This document shows, piece by piece, positions 9,511 through 17,818 of a DNA stretch of 64,000 nt. Below the pieces are notes generated by a model. It was not told where the DNA came from. It worked only from the letters and a program-made list of their open reading frames with translations, and ran no database searches. Position 1 is the stretch's first letter, and each line of letters opens with the position of its first letter. Source of the stretch: Haloferula rosea (lineage in GTDB: Bacteria; Verrucomicrobiota; Verrucomicrobiia; Verrucomicrobiales; Akkermansiaceae). A program made the translations under genes and the position numbers. The stretch is from assembly GCF_016595525.1 (NCBI RefSeq), contig NZ_JAENII010000009.1, positions 62,001 through 126,000 of the forward strand, read 5' to 3'.

Positions 9511-10755
9511 ATGAGCAATCAAAGTCCTGAAAATAGCGGAGAGAAGTGGGCAACTTGCAGCCCGAGGGACTTCCGGGGTTGTGATGTCTACGGGAATCGT
9601 GATGCCGGACTGGTCGCACAGGGCTATCGCGAGAACGGCTTCGATTGCCGATCAATCCTGTTGGGCTCACCTCGGGAGAATGATCTTCCGAGTATCACGC
9701 GCGCCAGCAGGAAGCAGTTGGAGTCTCCTGCTTGGTGGTCCGAGAACGTGGATCGGGGGGTCGTGTTCTACAACGCGCTCAAACCTTCCTATGGCCCAAT
9801 TCTGATCGCGGCCAAAAAGGCTGGACTGCCGGTGGGTCTCAATGTGGACAGTACCGGCATCCTCGATTTTCAGTCCGGCCCACGAGACTTCTGGGCCCGC
9901 TCCGGGATGCATCATTCTCTCAAGGGGGGCGTTCCACGGATCATGTGCTCCCTCGCTGCAGTTGTGAAAAGCGGTATGCAGACGTGGCGGGGTACGCATC
10001 AGCGACTTGCCGCTCATCTGGCACTGGCTGACGTCATTGGCGGAGTCACCCCATCAGCAGTGGATAGATTGCGCCAATTTCTCCGGCGATACGGTGAGGA
10101 TGCCGCGGCCCAGCGCGTTCACCTGATTCCGCATCCGATTCATTCCAGGTTCAAGCTACAAGGAACGAAGTCGTTCTCCGGGAAGGTCACTTTCGTGACC
10201 GTCGGAAGGTGGTTCGACCGGCCGCAGAAAAGGCCGGATCTGCTGATTCGGACCATTGATTTACTTTTGGCGGCCGACCCTGCTTTCGAGTTCCGGGTGT
10301 TTGGGAAACTTGTTCCGGAGATGGAGAGCTGGCACGCATCGCTGGAGGTTTCGGCAAGGCAGCGAGTCCGTCTGCACGGACTCGCTCCGAATGCCGAGCT
10401 TCTCGAAGCCTTTCAGACTGCCCATATCTATTTGTGTGTCTCTTCGTATGAGAGTTTCTTGATCGCAGGAGCGGAAGCGATGGGTTGTGGTTGTAGCCTT
10501 GTTGCCTGTGACTCGGCGGCGCTTCCGGGTCCTTCCTGGTTTGCCGAGGACCATCGCGGAACTCTGAGCTCGGGTCCCAGTCCCGAGGCGCTCCGTGATG
10601 CTGCACTGATGGAAGCGCGGGCCTGGCATGGTGGCCACCGCGACCCCGCGGGAATTTCTGCCTGGGCGGTGAAGCACATGCATGCAGGCCGGGTCGCAGC
10701 GAGCTATCGGAGATTGCTCGATTCGGAGAAGGCTTCGCGAGGTGCCGAGTCCTGA
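9511..10755 (+). CDS. Glycosyltransferase (GT4-like), paralogue B1
   Basis: This 414-residue GT-B protein contains TVGRWFDRPQKRPDLLIRTI (start of the donor domain), then RVRLHGLAPNAELLEAF and SSYESFLIAGAEAMGCG, a GT4-like E-x7-E region. The N-terminal signature WATCSPRDFRGCDVYGNRD is unusual and recurs as WWTCTPKDFEGDAGFFSRD in the gene at 39550-40749, so the two form a divergent paralogous pair. The frame is open upstream to 9295, but that extension overlaps the flippase gene. The ATG at 9511 is the natural start just before the conserved N-terminal motif. It presumably adds one sugar of the repeat unit. Confidence 0.85.
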   Translation: MSNQSPENSGEKWATCSPRDFRGCDVYGNRDAGLVAQGYRENGFDCRSILLGSPRENDLPSITRASRKQLESPAWWSENVDRGVVFYNALKPSYGPILIAAKKAGLPVGLNVDSTGILDFQSGPRDFWARSGMHHSLKGGVPRIMCSLAAVVKSGMQTWRGTHQRLAAHLALADVIGGVTPSAVDRLRQFLRRYGEDAAAQRVHLIPHPIHSRFKLQGTKSFSGKVTFVTVGRWFDRPQKRPDLLIRTIDLLLAADPAFEFRVFGKLVPEMESWHASLEVSARQRVRLHGLAPNAELLEAFQTAHIYLCVSSYESFLIAGAEAMGCGCSLVACDSAALPGPSWFAEDHRGTLSSGPSPEALRDAALMEARAWHGGHRDPAGISAWAVKHMHAGRVAASYRRLLDSEKASRGAES

Positions 10756-10789
10756 ATTCCCTACGAGTCCGGTTACAGTCAGTCGCGCC

Positions 10790-11767
10790 ATGAAATCGTT
10801 CATCAAGTCAGTTCGGGCGAGATTGCGCTATTATCACGAGTGCTATCAGGATGCGAAGCGGTTCATCGTTTCGATTTCTCCAAAGAAACTCGGGCCCGAG
10901 TTGGCCGTGGCCCGGATCGAAAGCGATATCGTCCGCCAATACCACGTGATCGAGAAGGGGCTTTGCATGCCGGACTTCCGTCCGGGATTTGGACAGGATG
11001 TCGTCCGTGGCCTCGTGCGTTCGCTGCAATCGCTTGAACAGCATCCCTTCGCCGGAGTCTGTGTTGGCGGTCAGATCGAGGCTGCTCGTGCGACCCTGCG
11101 CGAGTATGACGACCGTCATAGGAGCATCGGCTTCGATGTCTCGGAAATCCTCCGGGATGAGGATCGGCATATGTGGGCGAATGCACCTGAGCGGGAGGGT
11201 GGGATCCGTCCGTTCGAGCCATGCCAGCGCGTCGATGCCGGCGCCTTCGAGCGGGTGGTCCGCGGACGCGCCAGTGTCAGAGATTTCGATCCCGAGCGTA
11301 TTCCCTCCCAAGACAAGATTCTGAGCTGCATCGAGCTTGCTCTGCGCGCGCCGTCGGTCTGCAATCGTCAGACGGCCAGAGTGCATGTGTTTGCAGGGCA
11401 TTCGGCGCAGAAGGTGCTGTCTCACCAGTCGGGCAACCGCGGCTTCGGCCACAAGGTGCCGATGGTTCTCGTGGTTACTTCGGATCTCCGCTACTTCACG
11501 GGAACGGTTGAGCGGTATCAGGGCTGGATTGACGGCGGCATGTTCTCGATGCTGCTGCTCCTGGCGCTTCAGGCAGCAGGGTTGGGAGCGGTCGCACTGA
11601 ACTGGTCGGTCCGGAATGAAACGGATCGGTCGCTTCGGGTGGACGCCGATTTGCCCGAGCATGAGAGGGTGATCATGCTCATCGGATGTGGTTATCCCAA
11701 GGAGGGCTGTCGGGTGCCCGTCTCCGCGAGACGGGCGGCTTCGGACGTCACCACGTGGAACCTGTGA
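10790..11767 (+). CDS. Nitroreductase-fold protein of the polysaccharide locus
   Basis: The C-terminal half of this 325-residue protein (about residues 145-325) is a nitroreductase/FMN-oxidoreductase domain: RGRASVRDFD, then RAPSVCNRQTARVHVF (FMN-contacting), and GGMFSMLLLLALQAAGLGAVALNW. The first 140 residues resemble no domain I recognise and may be a specific substrate or partner module. It lies directly before the pyruvyl transferase gene, with a 13-base gap. Members of this superfamily in surface-polysaccharide loci have been linked to redox modification, but the substrate here is unknown. The open frame extends upstream to 10682 inside the previous gene; ATG 10790 follows that gene's stop and is preferred. 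Confidence 0.8.
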   Translation: MKSFIKSVRARLRYYHECYQDAKRFIVSISPKKLGPELAVARIESDIVRQYHVIEKGLCMPDFRPGFGQDVVRGLVRSLQSLEQHPFAGVCVGGQIEAARATLREYDDRHRSIGFDVSEILRDEDRHMWANAPEREGGIRPFEPCQRVDAGAFERVVRGRASVRDFDPERIPSQDKILSCIELALRAPSVCNRQTARVHVFAGHSAQKVLSHQSGNRGFGHKVPMVLVVTSDLRYFTGTVERYQGWIDGGMFSMLLLLALQAAGLGAVALNWSVRNETDRSLRVDADLPEHERVIMLIGCGYPKEGCRVPVSARRAASDVTTWNL

Positions 11768-11780
11768 GAGAACTGGACGG

Positions 11781-12848
11781 ATGAGGAGAATTGGCATTCT
11801 GACTTTTCATAGGGGACCGAACTATGGTGGCTTTCTTCAGGCGTTTCACCTGAGGGAAATGATCCGCGAGCTTGGGCACGAAGCGGAAATCATCAACTAC
11901 CAGAACCGCACCCATCACCGTTGGGAAAATCCGTTTTCGTCGATGCGCTTGACCCCGAAGGGGATCCGAACCGCATTTCGGAGGAGGAGCAAGGCGCGGC
12001 CATTCCGCGAGGTGGTTGCCGGCCTGACATCGGCGGAGTTCACCACTCGACCTGAGGCGGTCGACTGGAAGGCCTTCGACTCCGTGGTGGTGGGTAGTGA
12101 CGTGGTGTGGGATTACTCATCGCCCCAGTATGGTGCGGACCCCTGCTTCTTCGGACAGCACCCAGTGCAGGATGGCGTCCGGTTCGTCAGCTATGCCGCG
12201 AGTTGCGGGCCGGCAGATACCGGAAAAGTGCCGACCTACGTCCGCGAGGGCATCCAGCGATTCGAGGCGATTGGTGTTAGGGACCGGAAGACGCTGGAGA
12301 TCGCCCGGGGATGTGGGGGAGGAACTCCCGTTCTGGTGGCTGATCCCACCTGGCTCCGGGGCGACCCCCGGATCGAATGGCCCGATGCCCCGTCGGAACC
12401 CTATGTCCTCGTGTATGGCAACGCCCTGACCTCGAGAGATGACAATGAGGCGGTTCATCGCTGGGCCCGAGACAACGGCCTGAAGCTCGTGTCGGCGGCC
12501 AGCCCGGCGCTTCTCGTCGACCAACGCTATGATCGGCTCACCCCATTTCAATGGGTTGACCTCTACCGCAATGCATCCGCGGTGGTCACTGCGACGCTTC
12601 ACGGACTGCTCTATGCGGTGAAGTTCCGGAAGCCGTTTGTCATGAAACTGCTGCCTCAAACCCGCGACAAGGCGATCACGACATTGGAAGGCCTGGACTG
12701 CATGGACCGGTTGTTTCCCCAAGGGGAGAGCGTGAGGGATCTTGACCTTGATCTGGCGCTCGGTTCTTCGCTCCAGAACGCGTCGGTGGTGTCCTCCCCC
12801 TTCTCCGAGGAGTCACGGCAGTTCCTCCAGGCTTCGATTGCACCCTAA
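11781..12848 (+). CDS. Polysaccharide pyruvyl transferase family protein
   Basis: This 355-residue protein belongs to the CsaB/WcaK-type pyruvyl transferase family, which uses phosphoenolpyruvate to ketal-link pyruvate to sugars. Visible features are the N-terminal GILTFHRGPNYGGFLQAFHL, the DSVVVGSDVVWDY segment (family GSDQvW-like), AIGVRDRKT, and the C-terminal TATLHGLLYAVKFRKPFV, where the family keeps an S/T-xRfH-like region. A pyruvate ketal would add negative charge to the polymer, alongside sulfate. The start at ATG 11781 follows the nitroreductase stop by 13 bases; an in-frame upstream extension lies inside that gene and is rejected. Confidence 0.88.
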   Translation: MRRIGILTFHRGPNYGGFLQAFHLREMIRELGHEAEIINYQNRTHHRWENPFSSMRLTPKGIRTAFRRRSKARPFREVVAGLTSAEFTTRPEAVDWKAFDSVVVGSDVVWDYSSPQYGADPCFFGQHPVQDGVRFVSYAASCGPADTGKVPTYVREGIQRFEAIGVRDRKTLEIARGCGGGTPVLVADPTWLRGDPRIEWPDAPSEPYVLVYGNALTSRDDNEAVHRWARDNGLKLVSAASPALLVDQRYDRLTPFQWVDLYRNASAVVTATLHGLLYAVKFRKPFVMKLLPQTRDKAITTLEGLDCMDRLFPQGESVRDLDLDLALGSSLQNASVVSSPFSEESRQFLQASIAP

Positions 12849-12857
12849 TTGCCAAAT

Positions 12858-13772
12858 ATGCCTGACTTCATCATCATCGGTGCCGCCAAATCCGGGACGA
12901 CATCCTTGGCCCAGTACCTTGGTCAGCACTCCGAGGTCTGCATATCAAAGCTGAAGGAGGCCAGGTATCTCGCTTATCCTGAGGGCCCTCCCGACTACCG
13001 TGGCTACGGACCAAGAGGGGACGAGATCATGCGGATTTACCGTGAGACCATGCCTCGTAGTATGGCGGAGTATGAAGCGCTTTTCGATCAAGCGCTGCCA
13101 TCACAGCTGACTGGCGAGGCGAGTCCAGCCTACTTGTATCTTGAGGGAACGGCCGCCAGAATTTCCGAACTGTATCCAGACACCAAGGTGATCGCGATCC
13201 TCAGGAATCCGGTGGAGCGTGCCTATTCCAGCTATCTTCATATGCGGCGGGAGGATGCCGAGGACGTCTCGTTCAGGGAGGCGCTGAACCTTGAACCGAG
13301 CCGGATTGCAGAAGGGGCAGGGCTCCCGTACCACTATGCTTCGATGGGATTCTACGCACGTCAGCTGGCTCCCTATTTCGAAGCATTTGATTCCTCCCGG
13401 ATTGCCGTCTTCTTTTACGAGGATTTTGCCAGCAGGACGGCTGAGGTTCTCGCCGCGATCTGCAGGTTTCTTGATATCGATGACTCGGCGGCATTCGATT
13501 CAAGTGAGAGACGCAATGTTTCAGGAATTCCCGTGAATCGAAGTGCCTTCAATGCCTTCAATCGCCTCAAAGGCTCACTTCTGCCCAAGAGCTTCAAGCG
13601 GATCCTACCCGGCTCTCTTCGGTCCGGACTCAACAAAGCAGCGTCCAAGCGCCTCCTACGTAAGCCGTCGATTGGCGAAGAGGAGGCGAACCGCCTTTGT
13701 GAGCTGTACCGGAAAGAAAAGCAGGAACTTGCGGATCTCCTGGGAGTGAACCCACCCTGGCGAATCGATTGA
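12858..13772 (+). CDS. Sulfotransferase domain protein (PF00685-like)
   Basis: This 304-residue protein is a PAPS-dependent sulfotransferase. The 5'-phosphosulfate loop GAAKSGTTSL is at residues 8-17 and the 3'-phosphate-binding AILRNPVERAYSSYLHMR spans about 113-130, as in N-deacetylase/sulfotransferase-like bacterial enzymes. The region GEASPAYLY at about 86-94 is also typical. ATG 12858 is preferred over a TTG nine bases upstream because the fold begins at once with MPDFIIIGAAKSG. It follows the pyruvyl transferase by 9 bases and is the second of four sulfotransferases in the locus. Confidence 0.92.
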   Translation: MPDFIIIGAAKSGTTSLAQYLGQHSEVCISKLKEARYLAYPEGPPDYRGYGPRGDEIMRIYRETMPRSMAEYEALFDQALPSQLTGEASPAYLYLEGTAARISELYPDTKVIAILRNPVERAYSSYLHMRREDAEDVSFREALNLEPSRIAEGAGLPYHYASMGFYARQLAPYFEAFDSSRIAVFFYEDFASRTAEVLAAICRFLDIDDSAAFDSSERRNVSGIPVNRSAFNAFNRLKGSLLPKSFKRILPGSLRSGLNKAASKRLLRKPSIGEEEANRLCELYRKEKQELADLLGVNPPWRID

Positions 13773-13814
13773 ATGGGTTGATTTGATTCCGAAGGAACGA
13801 CACTTCATTCACCC

Positions 13815-14954
13815 ATGAAAGTAGCAATCTTTGCGGACATCGCGGTCGACGCGTTGGCCGGACAGGCATCGGGTCGCGGGGGCGGTCATGCCGCCACTTG
13901 GCTTCCCCAGTTGGCCGACCGCTTCGAAGCTCTCGAGCACCCTTTCGAGATTACCTGGATTCGAACGAAGGCCCGTCGAGGTTCGGACGAGGACGTGAGA
14001 ATCGGCAGGCAGCGCTTCATCACGCTCGCCGGATTCAATGCGAGGATTGATTTCCTCATGGCGAACCTCTGGGCCGCCAAGCGATTTCGTCGGGTGATCG
14101 CCGAACTTGAGCCAGACCTTGTCCATGCCTGGGGCACGGAGAAGCCATTCGGGGTGGTCCCGGGCATCTTCGAGGGGCCTTCACTTCTCTCGGTTCAAGG
14201 TTGTCTCACCGCCTTCTCCAAGGTGGCGAAACTACCACTGCATTTGCGGGTCGCTTCACGACTGGAGCCCTTGCGAGTTCGATCCGCCACCAGGATCACT
14301 TGCGAATCATCATGGAGCGCCGAGCAGGTGGTGAAGTTGGGTGTGAAGACCATGCCCGACGTGGTGGATTATGGGGCTCATCCCAAGTTCCTCGAAGCCG
14401 AGTGGACTCCTGATCCGGAGAAACCGGTCTTGCTCTTCTCGGGGGGGCTCGAACGGCGAAAAGGATTTGATCTGCTCATCGATGCCTTGCAGCTCATTCC
14501 TGATCGGAAGTGGGAGCTTCGGGTCCTTGGTGACGGGCCCCTTCGGGCCGAAGGAGAAGCAGCCGGACTACCCGGTATCACTTGGCTCGGAACGTTGCCT
14601 TGGAGCCGAACGATTCCTGAGATGAAAAAGGCATGGGGTCTGGTGGTCCCGACACGTGCGGACACCGGGCCAACGGTCGTCAAGGAAGCCCGTGTGATGG
14701 GTCTCCCGGTCATTGCCAGCAATCATGGAGGACTTCGTGACTACATTCTCGATGGGGTCAACGGCCTCAAGGTTGACCCGCTCGATGCGCCCCAGCTTGC
14801 TTCGGCGATGACACGGTTGATGGGCGATTTCGAACAGGTCCAACGGCTCGGCATGAGCAGGCTTCAGAAGGACCGGGAGCGTTTCGATCCAACTCTGACG
14901 GCCCGTTCCTTCCTTCGCATCTATGGCGAAATGCTTGCGCCCTCAGCCACGTGA
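13815..14954 (+). CDS. Glycosyltransferase family 4, paralogue A2
   Basis: This 379-residue GT4 protein has GGGHAATWLPQL and PDLVHAWGTEKPFG in the acceptor domain, VLLFSGGLERRKGFDLL at the start of the donor domain, and PTRADTGPTVVKEARVMGLPV as the GT4 phosphate/ribose-binding region. Its motifs align throughout with those of the GT at 4985-6121, so the pair probably arose by duplication and may add similar sugars or act on alternative acceptors. It is separated from the preceding sulfotransferase by 42 bases. It ends just before the low-GC island that begins near 14955. Confidence 0.9.
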   Translation: MKVAIFADIAVDALAGQASGRGGGHAATWLPQLADRFEALEHPFEITWIRTKARRGSDEDVRIGRQRFITLAGFNARIDFLMANLWAAKRFRRVIAELEPDLVHAWGTEKPFGVVPGIFEGPSLLSVQGCLTAFSKVAKLPLHLRVASRLEPLRVRSATRITCESSWSAEQVVKLGVKTMPDVVDYGAHPKFLEAEWTPDPEKPVLLFSGGLERRKGFDLLIDALQLIPDRKWELRVLGDGPLRAEGEAAGLPGITWLGTLPWSRTIPEMKKAWGLVVPTRADTGPTVVKEARVMGLPVIASNHGGLRDYILDGVNGLKVDPLDAPQLASAMTRLMGDFEQVQRLGMSRLQKDRERFDPTLTARSFLRIYGEMLAPSAT

Positions 14955-14998
14955 ATCGGCTGAACCGGAGTGCGCTCATCGGAGCCGATGCCTCATGA

Positions 14999-15313
14999 AA
15001 ATGGAGCACAAGACGCGATTTGAGGCATTTTTGTGGGCGCTTCTTAAGATTTTCAGGAGTTATCAGTTACAGCCTATATTTGCTCCATCAGCCGATCATA
15101 AGCCTATCTCATCAGCTCTTGTCCAAGATTGATTTTTATAAGCATTTTCCACCACTCATTAAGTATTTTTCTCGATTTACTTGTTCCTTATCCGAAGCGC
15201 TTCCGGTGTCGGTTGTGTTTTACCATCTGGTGGAAATGTGGAGTATCAGGTATGGGAAATCTCTTTGGAGCAAATGGTTCGAAAAGCCGCTTTCAACCAG
15301 TAGTCGTGGATAA
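14999..15313 (+). pseudogene. Remnant of an acyltransferase-3 (OafA-like) gene, C-terminal part
   Basis: The frame from 14999 to the stop at 15311-15313 encodes RFSGVISYSLYLLHQPIIS followed by FYHLVEMWSIRYGKSL. The first matches the conserved ISYSLYLLHQP membrane segment of acyltransferase-3 proteins, the second their terminal F-x-x-E-x-P-x-x-x-x-G-K motif with degenerate positions. These family proteins are normally about 350-650 residues with ten membrane segments; only the last two are recognisable here. A TGA at 14996-14998 closes the frame upstream and there is no room for the rest of the gene. I therefore call it a decayed fragment. The surrounding 500 bases are AT-rich and otherwise non-coding. 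A very short expressed peptide cannot be excluded. Confidence 0.6.
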
Positions 15314-15471
15314 AGGTCAGTGTTTATCCCGATCTTGGCATTTGTCGCTCTGTCAATATATCAGCAGGTCTTGATAATGTTTTGGTTTATAGCGGAAAAC
15401 TACAATCTCTTTGTCAAGGTAAGAACTAACAACGAAGAAGAAACTAACCACAAATCCCTCCAATTATCCAA

Positions 15472-16092
15472 ATGAATACTGTGTTAAAACGCTCATTGCT
15501 AAAGATCCCTTTCGCTCCATCTGTTGCAGCGGTATTGGGGCTAGGAGGGGCTCGGTTGCGTGCACTTTCAGACCTTCCCAAAAGAGGCGTTGGTGCGGAA
15601 ATAGGGGTCCACATCGGTGATTTCAGCGACGCAATATTGTCAGTTGCAAAGCCCAAAAAGCTTCACCTTATCGATCCTTGGAAGTGTTTCGAATCTGAGG
15701 AGTATGGGTCATCGTGGTATGGTAATCGAGTCGACCAGAATACGATGGACGAACGATACTCTGAAGTCTGTGAGCGTTTCAAAGATGGTATCACCAAAGG
15801 GCGCTTAGAAGTTCATAGAAATGAGTCGAGGATTGCTCTCGGAGAGCTTGAAAACAACAGCCTGGATTTTGTCTATATTGACGGCGATCATACGTATGAA
15901 GGAGTCAAGGGGGATCTCGAACTCTCGCTGGAAAAAGTGAAGGTTGGAGGGGTAATCACTGGCGATGACTATGGCCCTGGTAGTTGGTGGGAAGGAGGAG
16001 TAAAGCGTGCTGTCGATGAGTTCGGTTGGAATGAATCTGTGAAACTTTTATGGATAGAAGGAACTCAGTTTTTCTTCCGCAAATGCAAGTGA
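15472..16092 (+). CDS. Class I SAM-dependent methyltransferase (Methyltransf_24-like)
   Basis: This 206-residue Rossmann methyltransferase has GVGAEIGVHIGDFSDAIL (SAM motif I region, about residues 39-56), LHLIDPWKCF, SLDFVYIDGDHTYEGVKGDLE (about 133-153) and GGVITGDDYGP. The YIDGDHTY element is typical of the Methyltransf_24 group, which modifies sugars or is attached to glycan loci. The gene is visibly more AT-rich than its neighbours and follows the decayed acyltransferase fragment, suggesting both came in together by horizontal transfer. Its acceptor is unknown; O-methylation of a sugar is the simplest guess. Confidence 0.85.
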   Translation: MNTVLKRSLLKIPFAPSVAAVLGLGGARLRALSDLPKRGVGAEIGVHIGDFSDAILSVAKPKKLHLIDPWKCFESEEYGSSWYGNRVDQNTMDERYSEVCERFKDGITKGRLEVHRNESRIALGELENNSLDFVYIDGDHTYEGVKGDLELSLEKVKVGGVITGDDYGPGSWWEGGVKRAVDEFGWNESVKLLWIEGTQFFFRKCK

Positions 16093-16133
16093 TGCAACGT
16101 AACCGAGCCCTTTTCTCTGGGGCGTAAGTGCCT

Positions 16134-16892
16134 ATGGATTTCTCTAGTTTGATGCGTATGGACAAATTAAGACTGCTTGCTGAGGCGGTGAGTAAGTCAT
16201 GGGAGCGGCGTGCACCAAGGCCCTTCATTTGCGAGTCCCTCAAACTTCTTTATTATGTAGTTCCGAAGGCTGCTTCATCAACAGTACGACGTTACCTGAT
16301 TGAACATGGCTACCCAGAGCGGCGGCCGAGTCAACTAACTCACGATCATGTACAACATTTTCAGTTCCCCCGAGTTACGCAGAGGGAAGCGCGCGATCTG
16401 GTTGAGTCGGGCTACCGAACGTTTACGGTGGTCCGCAATCCGTACGAGCGGATCGTTTCCTGCTATCGTGATAAGATCGTTGGAGCGGGTTCGGCTCCTG
16501 GTCCGAGTGCCGGCTTTCTGCGCTACAACAGTCTAACTGGGAGGCCAATGTTCCGCAACGACATGACGCTTCTTGAGTTTCTGCAGATTATCAGCCGACT
16601 TCCCGATTTCGCATCGGATGCGCATTTCAGATGCCAACGGACGTTCGTGCCAGTGGAGCAGGGAGAAGTGAGACTCGACCGCATCATCCAACTGGAGCGC
16701 TTTTCCGAGGCATTTCCTGAGTTTCTTGTGTGGGCAGGGCTCCCTGAGTGGCAGGCGAATCGCGAGAATCCGACCAAACGGAGTTCTGGGCTTCTCGCGG
16801 AGAACCCGGGTGCGGTAGAATTGATCCGGGAGCGATATGCGAGCTGTTTCAGGCTTTTCGGCTACGACTTGGAGGAGGTCCCCGATGTGTAA
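16134..16892 (+). CDS. Carbohydrate sulfotransferase (PF03567-like)
   Basis: This 252-residue protein resembles animal HNK-1/chondroitin-type carbohydrate sulfotransferases. VPKAASST at residues 43-50 is the 5'-phosphosulfate site, and VVRNPYERIVSCYRDK at about 99-114 is the 3'-phosphate site. The region around HFRCQRTFVPVEQG matches the conserved C-rich segment after it. The GTG two codons upstream is a possible alternative start, but ATG 16134 is preferred. It is the third sulfotransferase in the locus and overlaps the following glycosyltransferase gene by 8 bases, so the two are probably translated in a coupled way. Confidence 0.9.
   Translation: MDFSSLMRMDKLRLLAEAVSKSWERRAPRPFICESLKLLYYVVPKAASSTVRRYLIEHGYPERRPSQLTHDHVQHFQFPRVTQREARDLVESGYRTFTVVRNPYERIVSCYRDKIVGAGSAPGPSAGFLRYNSLTGRPMFRNDMTLLEFLQIISRLPDFASDAHFRCQRTFVPVEQGEVRLDRIIQLERFSEAFPEFLVWAGLPEWQANRENPTKRSSGLLAENPGAVELIRERYASCFRLFGYDLEEVPDV
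16871..16879 (+). promoter_or_regulatory. Strong Shine-Dalgarno site for the gene at 16885
   Basis: GGAGGAGGT lies inside the 3' end of the sulfotransferase gene, 5 bases before ATG 16885. It is the clearest ribosome-binding site in the locus and fixes the start of the next gene over the upstream in-frame codons. Confidence 0.7.
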
Positions 16893-17814
16893 TCTTCCGG
16901 GATTCGGCATGAAAGCCAAAGCAGTCACCCTCGTTCATCGTGGTGCCATGGAGATCGCCGTACATGCGGTCTCCTCGTTTGCCCGTCACTTTCGTGAATC
17001 CCATGTTCTTGAGATCCACTCCGATGGTAGTCTGCGCGGTGAGGATGAGAGACTGCTTCTCGAGGCTGCCGAAGAAATGGAGGTCCAGCTCATGGGTCCC
17101 GACGACCGGAAGGAAGCTCTGATGTCAGCTTGTTCGGGATATCCGGAGCTCATTCCGCTCTTTGATCGTGGCGGCTACTTTTCGAAGCTTCAACTCGCGG
17201 TGGCGATTCCACCGCCCTTCTTCTATTTCGACTCGGACATCGTGTGGCTCAGGCCAGTCGAGAACCTGGTTTCTGAATCAGCTCCGAACACCTTCTCCAC
17301 CGAATCCTGGTCATGGTATTTCGGGGTTAACGATGACGCCAAATGGGTTCGTGAGAAGATTCCGAGGCGGGTGAACTCCGGCTTCTACCATCTGTCTGTC
17401 AACTTTCCAATGGATCGGTTGGCGAGGCTCTTCAGCGAAGAACTCTACACCCCGGACCATCGATATAGCACGGATCAGGAGATGATGGCGTTTCTCTATC
17501 CGGATTTGGATTATTATCATCCGGATGATCTCAAACGAAGCCGGAGGGGCATCGTCTATGATCTTCAGGCCGACCCCGCCGCGGCACTCCATTTCCCTGG
17601 GCGAATGTGGGCGGATCATATGGACCAGATTCGTGAACTGGCGAACACCGCCGGACGTGAAGCGGTTCGAATTCGGTATCAGCCGGGCATCCCGCTCGGG
17701 CGTGGTGAATTGTGGAGAATGAGGGCCAGCCTAGCGGCTGCGGCAACGCCCGCTCTGCAGATACCGATCAACTGTTTCCGTAGGGTCCGCTCACGGCTTC
17801 GATCTTCCACCTAG
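16885..17814 (+). CDS. Putative GT-A fold glycosyltransferase with DxD motif
   Basis: This 309-residue protein has the features of a nucleotide-diphospho-sugar transferase: FFYFDSDIVWLRPVENL (about residues 112-128) contains a DSD metal-binding motif, followed by RRVNSGFYHLS and STDQEMMAFLYP. These are seen in GT8/GT32-like and related eukaryote-like transferases. The N-terminal part VTLVHRGAMEIAVHAVSSFARHF would bind the nucleotide. No precise family can be named. It is translationally coupled to the sulfotransferase upstream, and the next sulfotransferase starts 4 bases after it, so it is sandwiched between two sulfotransferase genes and may make their acceptor. Confidence 0.72.
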   Translation: MCNLPGFGMKAKAVTLVHRGAMEIAVHAVSSFARHFRESHVLEIHSDGSLRGEDERLLLEAAEEMEVQLMGPDDRKEALMSACSGYPELIPLFDRGGYFSKLQLAVAIPPPFFYFDSDIVWLRPVENLVSESAPNTFSTESWSWYFGVNDDAKWVREKIPRRVNSGFYHLSVNFPMDRLARLFSEELYTPDHRYSTDQEMMAFLYPDLDYYHPDDLKRSRRGIVYDLQADPAAALHFPGRMWADHMDQIRELANTAGREAVRIRYQPGIPLGRGELWRMRASLAAAATPALQIPINCFRRVRSRLRSST

Positions 17815-17818
17815 GCAG

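Noticed and set aside
10808-11797. 329-residue minus-strand frame
   Set aside because: Lies entirely antisense to the nitroreductase-fold gene; a product of high GC, with no domain.
15129-15374. 81-residue frame in the low-GC island
   Set aside because: Overlaps the acyltransferase remnant in another frame and shows no motif.
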